Positions 1 to 5,950 of a DNA stretch of 9,268 bases are shown one piece after another. Under the pieces are notes generated by a model. It did no database searches. It saw only the letters and a program-made list of their open reading frames with translations, and was not told the origin of the DNA. Within the stretch, counting starts at the first letter, position 1. Each line of letters opens with the position of its first letter. Made by a program: the position numbers and the translations under genes. Source of the DNA: Oscillospiraceae bacterium (lineage in GTDB: Bacteria; Bacillota; Clostridia; Oscillospirales; Ruminococcaceae); NCBI GenBank assembly GCA_015067125.1, contig SVNB01000072.1, forward strand, positions 1-9,268, read 5' to 3'.

Positions 1-1764
1 ATCAACGAGCTTCTTTCCGTAGAAGTTAAAAACCCCACCCTTTGCCGCCGTTACGTTGCAAGAATGATCAAAAACATCAAAGTCGCTCCCTCTCCCAGAT
101 GGATGAGAGAAAGACTTCGCGCCAGCGGCGTCCGCCCCATCAACAACCTTGTTGATATCACCAACTTTGTAATGCTTGAATACGGTCAGCCCATGCACGC
201 ATTCGACTATAAATATCTTGCAGGCAACAAAATCGTTGTTCGCAACGCAGAAGAGGGCGAAAGCATCATGACCCTTGACGGCGTTGAAAGAAAGCTTTCT
301 CCCGAAATGCTCTGCATCTGCGATGCCGAAAAACCTTCCTGCGTGGCAGGCGTTATGGGCGGTGAATACAGCGGAATCCAGGACGACACCAACACCGTTG
401 TTTTCGAATCCGCTTCTTTCCTCGGTTCTTCCGTAAGAACCACCGCAAAAAAACTCGGCATGAGAACCGAATCTTCCGGCCGTTTTGAAAAGAACCTCGA
501 TTCCAGAATGTGCATCGACGCAGTCAACCGCGCATGCCAGCTTGTTGAAATGCTCGGCGCAGGCGAAGTTATCGGCGGATATATTGATATCGACAACGAA
601 GGCGACGAACCTTACACCATCGAATTCTGCCCCGAATGGATCAACAAATTCCTCGGAATTGAGCTTGAAGCAGAAAAAATGGTCGAAATCCTTGAAAAAA
701 TCGGCTATAAAGTTGAAGGCAACGTCATCACAGTTCCTTCCTTCCGCTGCGGCGACACCCGCCACAAAGCAGATATTGCTGAGGAAATCGCTCGTTTCTA
801 CGGCTATGACATAATCCCGAACACCGCTGTTCAGGGTGCTTCCCAGGGTGCTCTTACCCTTCGTCAGCAGTTCGAGAAAAAACTTTCCCGTCTTCTTATG
901 GCAAACGGCTGCTATGAAGTTCAGACCTATTCCTTCATCAGCCCCAAATATTACGATAAAATCGGTCTTGCAGAAGATTCCGAACTTCGCAGAAGCGTTG
1001 TTATCACCAACCCCCTTGGCGAAGATACTTCCGTTATGAGAACCACCTGCATTCCTTCCATGCTTGAAGTTGTTGCAAGAAACTATAACAACCGCAACGT
1101 TGCAGGACGTTTCTTTGAACTCGGCACCGTATATCTTCCCAAAGAATCCGCAGATATTCTTCCGGAAGAAAGAGGCGTTGCGGTAATCGGTTCCTACGGC
1201 GAAAAAGAAGACTTCTTCGCACTCAAAGGAATCCTTCTCGAAGCACTCGATAAGCTCGGCGTTTACGGCGTCGAATTCACCGCCAACAAAGAAAACCCCA
1301 CCTTCCACCGCGGAAGATGCGCAGACATCTCCATCGGCGAAAAGAAAATCGGTGAAATCGGCGAAATCGCTCCCGCCGTTCTTGAAAACTACGGCATCGG
1401 CACCCGCGCTTACGTTGCAACCATTGATATTGCCGATATCTTCGACGCACGCATTGTTGAAAAGAAATTCAAACCCACTCCCAAATTCCCCGCTTCCACC
1501 CGTGACCTTGCTATCATCTGCGATGACGAACTTCCCGCAGCAGCACTTGAAAAAGCAATCCGCCAGGGCGCAGGCAAACTTCTTGAAAAAGTTGAGCTCT
1601 TTGACGTTTACAAAGGCTCTTCCATTGCCGAAGGCAAAAAGAGCGTTGCTTATACCATGACTCTTCGTGCCGCAGACCGCACCCTTACCGTTGAGGAATG
1701 CGACAGAGCAGTAAACAAAGTTCTTAAAGAACTTGCAAACATCGGCGCAGAACTCAGAAGCTGA
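1..1764 (+). CDS. pheT: Phenylalanine--tRNA ligase beta subunit (5'-truncated by window edge)
   Basis: This is the beta chain of the alpha2-beta2 enzyme that charges tRNA-Phe with phenylalanine in the cytoplasm. The frame is already open at base 1 and reads INELLSVEVKNPTLCRRYVA before the first ATG at 64. That ATG is therefore internal, and the gene starts outside the window. Of 587 visible residues, about 35-180 match the B3/B4 editing region (ASGVRPINNLVDITNFVMLE, then YGQPMHAFD). Residues 206-275 match the B5 domain (TVPSFRCGDTRHKADIAEEI, then ARFYGYDIIP). Residues 280-480 match the catalytic-like core (ITNPLGEDTSVMRTTCIPSM). Residues 489-587 match the FDX-ACB anticodon-binding domain (KFPASTRDLAI...). 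Full-length family members have about 800 residues, so roughly 200 N-terminal residues (the tRNA-binding OB-fold region) are missing. pheS normally lies directly upstream. Codon use leans to AAC, TTC and ATC, as expected of a highly expressed gene. Confidence 0.97.
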   Translation: MNELLSVEVKNPTLCRRYVARMIKNIKVAPSPRWMRERLRASGVRPINNLVDITNFVMLEYGQPMHAFDYKYLAGNKIVVRNAEEGESIMTLDGVERKLSPEMLCICDAEKPSCVAGVMGGEYSGIQDDTNTVVFESASFLGSSVRTTAKKLGMRTESSGRFEKNLDSRMCIDAVNRACQLVEMLGAGEVIGGYIDIDNEGDEPYTIEFCPEWINKFLGIELEAEKMVEILEKIGYKVEGNVITVPSFRCGDTRHKADIAEEIARFYGYDIIPNTAVQGASQGALTLRQQFEKKLSRLLMANGCYEVQTYSFISPKYYDKIGLAEDSELRRSVVITNPLGEDTSVMRTTCIPSMLEVVARNYNNRNVAGRFFELGTVYLPKESADILPEERGVAVIGSYGEKEDFFALKGILLEALDKLGVYGVEFTANKENPTFHRGRCADISIGEKKIGEIGEIAPAVLENYGIGTRAYVATIDIADIFDARIVEKKFKPTPKFPASTRDLAIICDDELPAAALEKAIRQGAGKLLEKVELFDVYKGSSIAEGKKSVAYTMTLRAADRTLTVEECDRAVNKVLKELANIGAELRS

Positions 1765-1785
1765 TAAATAAAGCAAAAAAACACA

Positions 1786-1821
1786 GCCGCCTCCGGAATT
1801 TTTCCGGAGGCGGCTTTTTTT
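1786..1821 (+). terminator. Intrinsic terminator of pheT
   Basis: A perfect 13-bp stem pairs 1786-1798 (GCCGCCTCCGGAA) with 1802-1814 around a 3-base TTT loop, followed by seven T residues (1815-1821). It starts 22 bases after the pheT stop codon. The strong GC-rich stem and immediate T-tract make this a textbook Rho-independent terminator that separates pheT from asnA. Confidence 0.95.
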
Positions 1822-1866
1822 GCAGGCATATTGCTAAAAATAATTATATATGAATTAAAAAAATCA

Positions 1867-1895
1867 TTGATTATATCGCTTTAATGTGTTAAAAT
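1867..1895 (+). promoter_or_regulatory. Sigma-A type promoter of asnA
   Basis: The -35 box is TTGATT (1867-1872) and the -10 box is TAAAAT (1890-1895), with a 17-base spacer. An upstream TG (1887-1888) makes an extended -10. Transcription would begin near 1902, leaving a leader of about 30 bases, too short for a T-box or riboswitch. The flanking DNA is strongly AT-rich. The ribosome binding site AAGGAGG (1917-1923) follows. Confidence 0.75.
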
Positions 1896-1930
1896 ATTAA
1901 ACATGATTTTATAAATAAGGAGGGTTATTC

Positions 1931-2938
1931 GTGACAGAACAGGAAAGAGAGGCAATATTCGGAAATTTCAATATTCTTGAAACAGAAGTTGCCATAAAAT
2001 TTATAAAAGACAGTTTTGAAAGAGAGCTTGCGGATGCCCTTAACCTTACCCGTGTTTCCGCTCCGCTTTTTGTCTTTCCGGAAACGGGTCTTAACGATAA
2101 CTTAAGCGGCGTGGAACGCCCTGTGGAATTTGATATTCTTGATATTCACAAAAGAAAAGTTCAGGTGGTTCAGTCACTTGCAAAGTGGAAACGCCTTGCC
2201 CTTAAAAAATACGGTTTTACCATCGGTACCGGCCTTTATACGGATATGAACGCCATTCGCCGTGACGAAACCCTTGATGCCATTCATTCCATTTACGTTG
2301 ACCAGTGGGACTGGGAAAAAGTTATAAACCCGGATGAACGCAACCTGCACACCCTTAAAAACGCAGTAAAAGACATATACGAGGCTCTTAAAGAAACCCA
2401 GTTCAAGCTTTGCGGAAGATTCGGCGGCATGAAGCCTTTTCTTCCGGAAGAAATAACCTTTGTTTCCACACAGGAACTGGAAGATATGTATCCGGATAAA
2501 TCCGCAAAAGAGCGCGAGGACGCTGTTACGGAAAAATACGGCGCTGTTTTTCTTATGCAGATAGGACTTCCCCTTAAAAGCGGCAAGCCCCATGACGGAA
2601 GAGCGCCGGACTATGATGACTGGATGCTTAACGGCGATATTCTTGTATGGAACCCCGTGCTTGAACACGCTTTCGAAATTTCCTCCATGGGAATCCGCGT
2701 TGACGCAAAAGCGCTTGATGCCCAGCTTCAGGTTTCCGGCTGTACGGAAAGAGCCGAGCTGCCCTTCCACAAGGCACTGCTTAACGGAGAACTGCCGCAG
2801 ACCATGGGCGGCGGCCTTGGCCAATCCAGAATCTGTATGCTTCTTTTGGGAAAACGCCATATAGGTGAAGTTCAGTCCTCCATCTGGCCGGAAGAAATGA
2901 TTTCCGAATGCGAAGCCGAAGGAATTCATATTCTTTAA
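1931..2938 (+). CDS. asnA: Aspartate--ammonia ligase (asparagine synthetase A)
   Basis: This cytoplasmic enzyme makes asparagine from aspartate, ammonia and ATP, giving AMP and PPi. It is evolutionarily related to class II aspartyl-tRNA synthetase. The 335 residues agree with the family (about 330). Diagnostic blocks, in order, are DNLSG (56-60), QSLAKWKR (81-88), GLYTDMNAIR (101-110), SIYVDQWDWE (120-129), RAPDYDDW (224-231), LNGDILVWNPVLEHAFEISS (233-252) and the motif-3-like GGGLGQSRICMLLL (293-306). The start is GTG, chosen because AAGGAGG sits 7 bases upstream and no in-frame ATG fits better. It is the only gene on its transcript, flanked by the pheT terminator and a terminator shared with the convergent gene. 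The segment between DYDDW and LNGDILVW is about 10 residues shorter than in the E. coli enzyme, as I recall for Gram-positive homologues. Confidence 0.97.
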   Translation: MTEQEREAIFGNFNILETEVAIKFIKDSFERELADALNLTRVSAPLFVFPETGLNDNLSGVERPVEFDILDIHKRKVQVVQSLAKWKRLALKKYGFTIGTGLYTDMNAIRRDETLDAIHSIYVDQWDWEKVINPDERNLHTLKNAVKDIYEALKETQFKLCGRFGGMKPFLPEEITFVSTQELEDMYPDKSAKEREDAVTEKYGAVFLMQIGLPLKSGKPHDGRAPDYDDWMLNGDILVWNPVLEHAFEISSMGIRVDAKALDAQLQVSGCTERAELPFHKALLNGELPQTMGGGLGQSRICMLLLGKRHIGEVQSSIWPEEMISECEAEGIHIL

Positions 2939-2980
2939 AAAGCACTTGAAAATGCTCCTTACATTAACTTTCATTTTTAT

Positions 2981-3023
2981 AAAAAGCACCGGCAGGGTTT
3001 TATATCCCTGCCGGCGCTTTTTT
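2981..3023. terminator. Bidirectional terminator between asnA and the convergent pseudouridine synthase gene
   Basis: A stem pairs 2986-2997 with 3006-3017 (core CCGGCAGGG / CCCTGCCGG, one A-C mismatch near the base) around an 8-base AT-rich loop. It is flanked by AAAAA on the left (2981-2985) and TTTTTT on the right (3018-3023). It therefore works as a terminator with a T-tract on either strand. It lies about 45 bases past the asnA stop. On the minus strand the TAA stop of the pseudouridine synthase (3022-3024) overlaps the A-tract of the hairpin. Confidence 0.9.
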
Positions 3024-3645
3024 ATAATTCTATAAATATTTTTCGGTATTCTTCCGCAAGCTTTGCTTCTTTTGGGGTAAATTCCCGGTATTCTCCGGGG
3101 CCGAGCACCGGATCGAGCACAAAGCTTCCCATAGCAATCCTTTTAAGATAAAACACACGGCAGCCTATGGATTTAAGCAAAAGTTTAACCTCGTGGCGTT
3201 TGCCCTCCGTAACGGTTATCACTGCGGAAAAGGTTTCTCCCTTTGGGTTTTTTATGCAATGAGCACGGTATTCTTCCAAAAGATATTCTGCGTCCCGCTC
3301 CACCGTGCCCAAAATTATATCGGATAAAAATGCCGGTTTTGCCTCTTTTTCGTTTCCGTAAAGCCTGCCGCCTTCGGCAAGTTTTTTTATTTTCTCTTCG
3401 CTTATTTTTCCGAACGCGCGCAAAAAATACCGCTTTGTAATGCCAAATTCCGGCCGCAGCATACGAAAAGCAAAATCGCCGTCATCGGTTATTATAAGCA
3501 GCCCTTCCGTATCCCGATCAAGGCGCCCTACGGGAAAAAGTCCCGGGCGGATATCCTGCGGAAAACAATCCATAACCGTTTTGCTTTCTTTATCCGAAAC
3601 GGCAGTGATAACGCCGGAAGGCTTGTTGAGCATATAGTAACGCAG
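3022..3645 (-). CDS. RsuA/RluB/E/F-family pseudouridine synthase, S4-less, probable CTG start
   Basis: The enzyme isomerises a specific uridine of ribosomal RNA to pseudouridine; the target site cannot be read from sequence. From the proposed start the protein has 207 residues. MLNKPSGV (5-12) opens the catalytic domain. GRLDRDTEGLL (40-50) carries the catalytic aspartate D43. EGKRHEVKLLLKSIGCRVFY, then LKRIAMGSF (147-175), matches the C-terminal motif of the family. No S4 RNA-binding domain precedes the catalytic domain, unlike RsuA and RluB. The start is unusual: AAAGGAGGG (3660-3652 on the minus strand) is followed, after a 7-base spacer from AGGAGG, by CTG at 3645, giving MRYYMLNKP. The ATG at 3633 is 19 bases from AGGAGG. 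The GTG at 3675 lies upstream of the ribosome binding site, which it would place inside the gene. The gene lies downstream of the PAP2 gene, past a GC-rich hairpin, and converges on asnA. Confidence 0.9.
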   Translation of the reverse strand: MRYYMLNKPSGVITAVSDKESKTVMDCFPQDIRPGLFPVGRLDRDTEGLLIITDDGDFAFRMLRPEFGITKRYFLRAFGKISEEKIKKLAEGGRLYGNEKEAKPAFLSDIILGTVERDAEYLLEEYRAHCIKNPKGETFSAVITVTEGKRHEVKLLLKSIGCRVFYLKRIAMGSFVLDPVLGPGEYREFTPKEAKLAEEYRKIFIEL

Positions 3646-3651
3646 AAATAT

Positions 3652-3660
3652 CCCTCCTTT
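3652..3660 (-). promoter_or_regulatory. Ribosome binding site that decides the CTG start
   Basis: The minus strand reads AAAGGAGGG here, a near-perfect anti-Shine-Dalgarno match. The only codon at a good distance in the correct frame is CTG (3645-3643). ATA and TTT precede it, and the first ATG is 12 bases further on. Confidence 0.7.
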
Positions 3661-3677
3661 TTTAAAAACGAGCACGC

Positions 3678-3701
3678 AAAAGCGGGCGGATATCCGCCCG
3701 C
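3678..3701 (-). terminator. GC-rich hairpin after the PAP2 phosphatase gene
   Basis: On the minus strand, GCGGGCGG pairs with CCGCCCGC (3682-3689 with 3694-3701) around an ATAT loop, followed by only four T residues (3681-3678). It begins 14 bases after the PAP2 stop codon and ends about 22 bases before the ribosome binding site of the next gene. The shape fits an intrinsic terminator, but the T-tract is short, so it may be a partial terminator or attenuator within a two-gene transcript. On the plus strand the repeated CCCG arm and eight T residues (3705-3712) would also allow a hairpin, but no plus-strand gene needs one there. Confidence 0.6.
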
Positions 3702-3715
3702 CCGTTTTTTTTGCA

Positions 3716-4561
3716 TCAGAATTTGTATTTTTTGAATATTGCCGGCCAAAGTGCCGTTGCCGCCACCGGTATGCAAAGATAGCGGATAAAGGAATATATC
3801 GGCCCCGTGGGAAGAACAGCCTTCATGCCAAGATAAACCGCAAGAATAAGAAGAATTCCGCCGATATAGCGCAGTGCTTTTTTCTTTGCGGGAACTTCGT
3901 CAATTTCAAAATTAATGAATTTGGTTTCTATAAACGCGCCTATCGCAACGCCAAGGCTGAAGCCAAAGCTCTTCCAAAAGCTGGTATCGTCGCCGCATAC
4001 AAAGAAAAACGGAACAAAAACCAAAGTGCTTATAAAGAACATCAAAGCCTTTTTTCTTGCGTATTTGCGGTAAAGAAGCCACAAAACAAGCGGAAGCGCT
4101 ATGCCTATCGCGTATCCGCCGATAACGTCCATGGGCCAGTGCACTCCAAGATAAAGCCTGGAAAGTCCCACAAATGCCGGAACCACCGCCGCAAGAATCC
4201 AAAAGCGTCTGCGGTTTACCGCCCTTGCTATGGAAGTGAAAAAGTTTGCCGAAGCATGGGTGTGTCCGCTGGGAAAAGAATATCCCGGAGCGGTATGTTC
4301 GCGCAAAGTGCGGATCCCTTCCGTACCTATGGGCCGATCCACTTTAAAAATTACTTTTACGGTGCTTACCAAAAGATTGCCGAGAGAAAGGCACCAGCAG
4401 ATCCAATAGCCCATTTCTTTATTAAAACACCAATAGATAAAAGTCGCGACAAAAATAATGAAAAAATCTTCGCCCAGCATTGTTATGGCTTCAAAAATAA
4501 AATCCAAAGCCGGACTTGCAACAGATTGTATTGCTTTTATAATTTCTGCCTGAAATTCCAT
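3716..4561 (-). CDS. PAP2-family integral membrane phosphatase
   Basis: This is a membrane-embedded type 2 phosphatidic acid phosphatase-like enzyme, likely removing phosphate from a lipid phosphate or pyrophosphate such as undecaprenyl pyrophosphate or phosphatidylglycerophosphate; the substrate is not decidable here. All three signature motifs are intact: KVIFKVDRP (69-77, the K-x6-RP motif), PSGH (97-100) and SRLYLGVHWPMD (134-145, the SR-x5-H-x3-D motif). The protein has 281 residues. Hydrophobic segments lie near 32-46, 50-68, 121-137, 149-163, 172-189, 197-211, 233-249 and 258-275. The stretch after the last motif (about 135 residues, four or more extra membrane segments) is longer than in minimal PAP2 proteins. 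The ATG at 4561 was chosen because AAGAAGG (4575-4569) lies 7 bases upstream. The frame stays open to an ATG at 4594, but that has no ribosome binding site and falls in the promoter region. Confidence 0.92.
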   Translation of the reverse strand: MEFQAEIIKAIQSVASPALDFIFEAITMLGEDFFIIFVATFIYWCFNKEMGYWICWCLSLGNLLVSTVKVIFKVDRPIGTEGIRTLREHTAPGYSFPSGHTHASANFFTSIARAVNRRRFWILAAVVPAFVGLSRLYLGVHWPMDVIGGYAIGIALPLVLWLLYRKYARKKALMFFISTLVFVPFFFVCGDDTSFWKSFGFSLGVAIGAFIETKFINFEIDEVPAKKKALRYIGGILLILAVYLGMKAVLPTGPIYSFIRYLCIPVAATALWPAIFKKYKF

Positions 4562-4582
4562 CAATTCACCTTCTTTATAACC

Positions 4583-4611
4583 AATATAACACAAAACAGA
4601 AATCTTTTAAA
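4583..4611 (-). promoter_or_regulatory. Candidate promoter of the PAP2 gene
   Basis: On the minus strand a weak -35 TTTAAA (4611-4606) and a -10 TATATT (4588-4583) are 17 bases apart, with TG one base upstream of the -10 (extended -10). Transcription would start near 4576, only about 15 bases before the ATG, leaving just enough leader for the ribosome binding site. Confidence 0.5.
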
Positions 4612-4674
4612 GTTATATTTTGTTTATAATATGTTAATATTAAAAAATATTTAATAGATTTTACCATATAAATA

Positions 4675-4683
4675 TGCTATTAT
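4675..4683 (+). promoter_or_regulatory. Candidate extended -10 promoter of the AI-2E transporter-deoB operon
   Basis: TGCTATTAT (4675-4683) is an extended -10 element. At 17-base spacing only a poor -35 (TAGATT, 4655-4660) is present, as is common for extended -10 promoters. Transcription would start near 4690, before the ribosome binding site AAGGAGG (4706-4712). A second TATAAT at 4625-4630 has no recognisable -35 partner. Bases 4562-4722 as a whole form a very AT-rich divergent promoter region with no other gene. Confidence 0.45.
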
Positions 4684-4722
4684 TAGAAAAAGGCAGGTTT
4701 TTTAAAAGGAGGTTCGCAAAAA

Positions 4723-5949
4723 ATGAAGATAGAATGGACCAGAGCAATGACAAAACGGGCAGTAACATATATCGCCGCCGGAACAGGCATTCTGCTTGTT
4801 TATTTTATTACTCTTAATTTTAACAAAGTGACCGCGGTATGGCATTCTGCCATGGATATTCTTCGTCCGTTTACCTTCGGCGTTATTTTTGCGTATCTTC
4901 TTAACGGACCTTTGATGTTTTTTGAAAAGAACTTTGCCTTTGTGGAAAGAACAAAACCAAAAAGAGCTTTAAGAAGGATTCTTTCCATAATCGTAACGTG
5001 GGTTGCGGCCATCGCCGTTTTGGGTGCGTTTTTCTACATTATAATGCCGGACGTTGTGGAAAGCGTTGAAACCCTTATCAACAATATTCCCTATTATTTA
5101 ACCAGCCTTCAGTCCCTTGTAAGAAACCTTGCCGAAACTTACAATATAGAAGCTTCGTTTATTGATGCTTTTCTGGAATTCAGAATAAGTTCCGAAGTAG
5201 CAATGGATCTTCTTAAAGAATACGGCGAAGATCTTCTTCCCCAGATTGCGAATATCGCAAATATTTCCGTACAGATAGGCGGAGCAATTTTTGATATCGT
5301 TATCGCGATAATTCTTTCGATATATATAATGTTCAGCAAAGAAACCCTTATCGCTCAGCTTAAAAAAGGCCTTTATGCAATTTTAAAAAAAGATACCGCC
5401 GCAAACCTTGTAAGATTTGCAAGAGAATCCCACCGCATTTTCAGCGGATTTATCAACGGCAAGCTTCTGGATTCCCTTATTATCGGTATTCTTTGCTTTA
5501 TCGGCATGAGCATAATCGGCTTTGATTTTACCCTGCTCATCAGTTTTATAGTCGGCTGCACCAACGTAATTCCGTTCTTCGGCCCGTTCTTCGGCGCGAT
5601 ACCCTCCGTTCTTATTCTGCTTATGGTTGACCCCTGGCAGGCATTCTGGTTCGCCATTTTTGTTCTTGTTCTTCAACAGCTGGACGGCAACATCATCGGC
5701 CCGAAGATCCTTGGGGACAGCACCGGTCTTCCCGCACTTTGGGTAATGTTTGCAATCCTTGTGGGCGGCGGAATGTTCGGCGTGCTTGGAATGTTTGTGG
5801 GCGTTCCCGCATTTGCGGTAATATATAAATTTGCAAAAGAATATTTTGAAAAACTTCTTAAAAACAAAAAGCTTCCGGAAGAAACGGAAAGCTATAAAGT
5901 TATAAAAGGGGTTAAAAACCTTGATGAAATCGAGAAAGGAGAATTGTAA
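4723..5949 (+). CDS. AI-2E family transporter (UPF0118/PerM-type membrane protein)
   Basis: This is a polytopic membrane protein of the family named after E. coli TqsA, a reported exporter of autoinducer-2. Other family members have been described as Na+/H+ antiporters, so the substrate here is open. The 408 residues match the usual family length. Hydrophobic segments lie near 14-33, 47-65, 86-107, 185-204, 250-277, 282-302, 304-320 and 336-368. A long, more polar region (about 110-180) sits between the third and fourth. Family hallmarks are NVIPFFGPFFGAIP (281-294) and QQLDGNIIGPKILGDSTGLP (318-337), followed by a glycine-rich last membrane segment (GGGMFGVLGMFVGVP). The C-terminus is charged and cytosolic (about 370-408). 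AAGGAGG lies 10 bases before the ATG. The stop is one base before deoB, so the two are almost surely cotranscribed. Confidence 0.93.
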   Translation: MKIEWTRAMTKRAVTYIAAGTGILLVYFITLNFNKVTAVWHSAMDILRPFTFGVIFAYLLNGPLMFFEKNFAFVERTKPKRALRRILSIIVTWVAAIAVLGAFFYIIMPDVVESVETLINNIPYYLTSLQSLVRNLAETYNIEASFIDAFLEFRISSEVAMDLLKEYGEDLLPQIANIANISVQIGGAIFDIVIAIILSIYIMFSKETLIAQLKKGLYAILKKDTAANLVRFARESHRIFSGFINGKLLDSLIIGILCFIGMSIIGFDFTLLISFIVGCTNVIPFFGPFFGAIPSVLILLMVDPWQAFWFAIFVLVLQQLDGNIIGPKILGDSTGLPALWVMFAILVGGGMFGVLGMFVGVPAFAVIYKFAKEYFEKLLKNKKLPEETESYKVIKGVKNLDEIEKGEL

Positions 5950-5950
5950 A

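Noticed and set aside
64..66. ATG at 64 as the start of pheT
   Set aside because: The upstream frame is open to the window edge and encodes conserved PheT sequence, so 64 is an internal methionine.
1765..1930. Possible T-box or amino-acid riboswitch before asnA
   Set aside because: The promoter at 1867-1895 leaves only about 30 bases of leader, too short, and no specifier-loop or antiterminator structure is visible.
2174..2989. Long minus-strand open frame (271 codons) opposite asnA
   Set aside because: It lies antisense to a clear asnA. The predicted protein is rich in F, K and V repeats without family features, there is no suitable ribosome binding site, and the openness follows from the codon bias of asnA.
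4139..4654. Plus-strand open frame (171 codons) opposite the PAP2 gene
   Set aside because: PAP2 signature motifs are intact on the other strand. This frame encodes a low-complexity basic protein and runs into the divergent promoter region.
4644..4664. AT-rich imperfect inverted repeat in the divergent promoter region
   Set aside because: The arms do not pair cleanly (one-base offset) and such matches are expected by chance in DNA this AT-rich.
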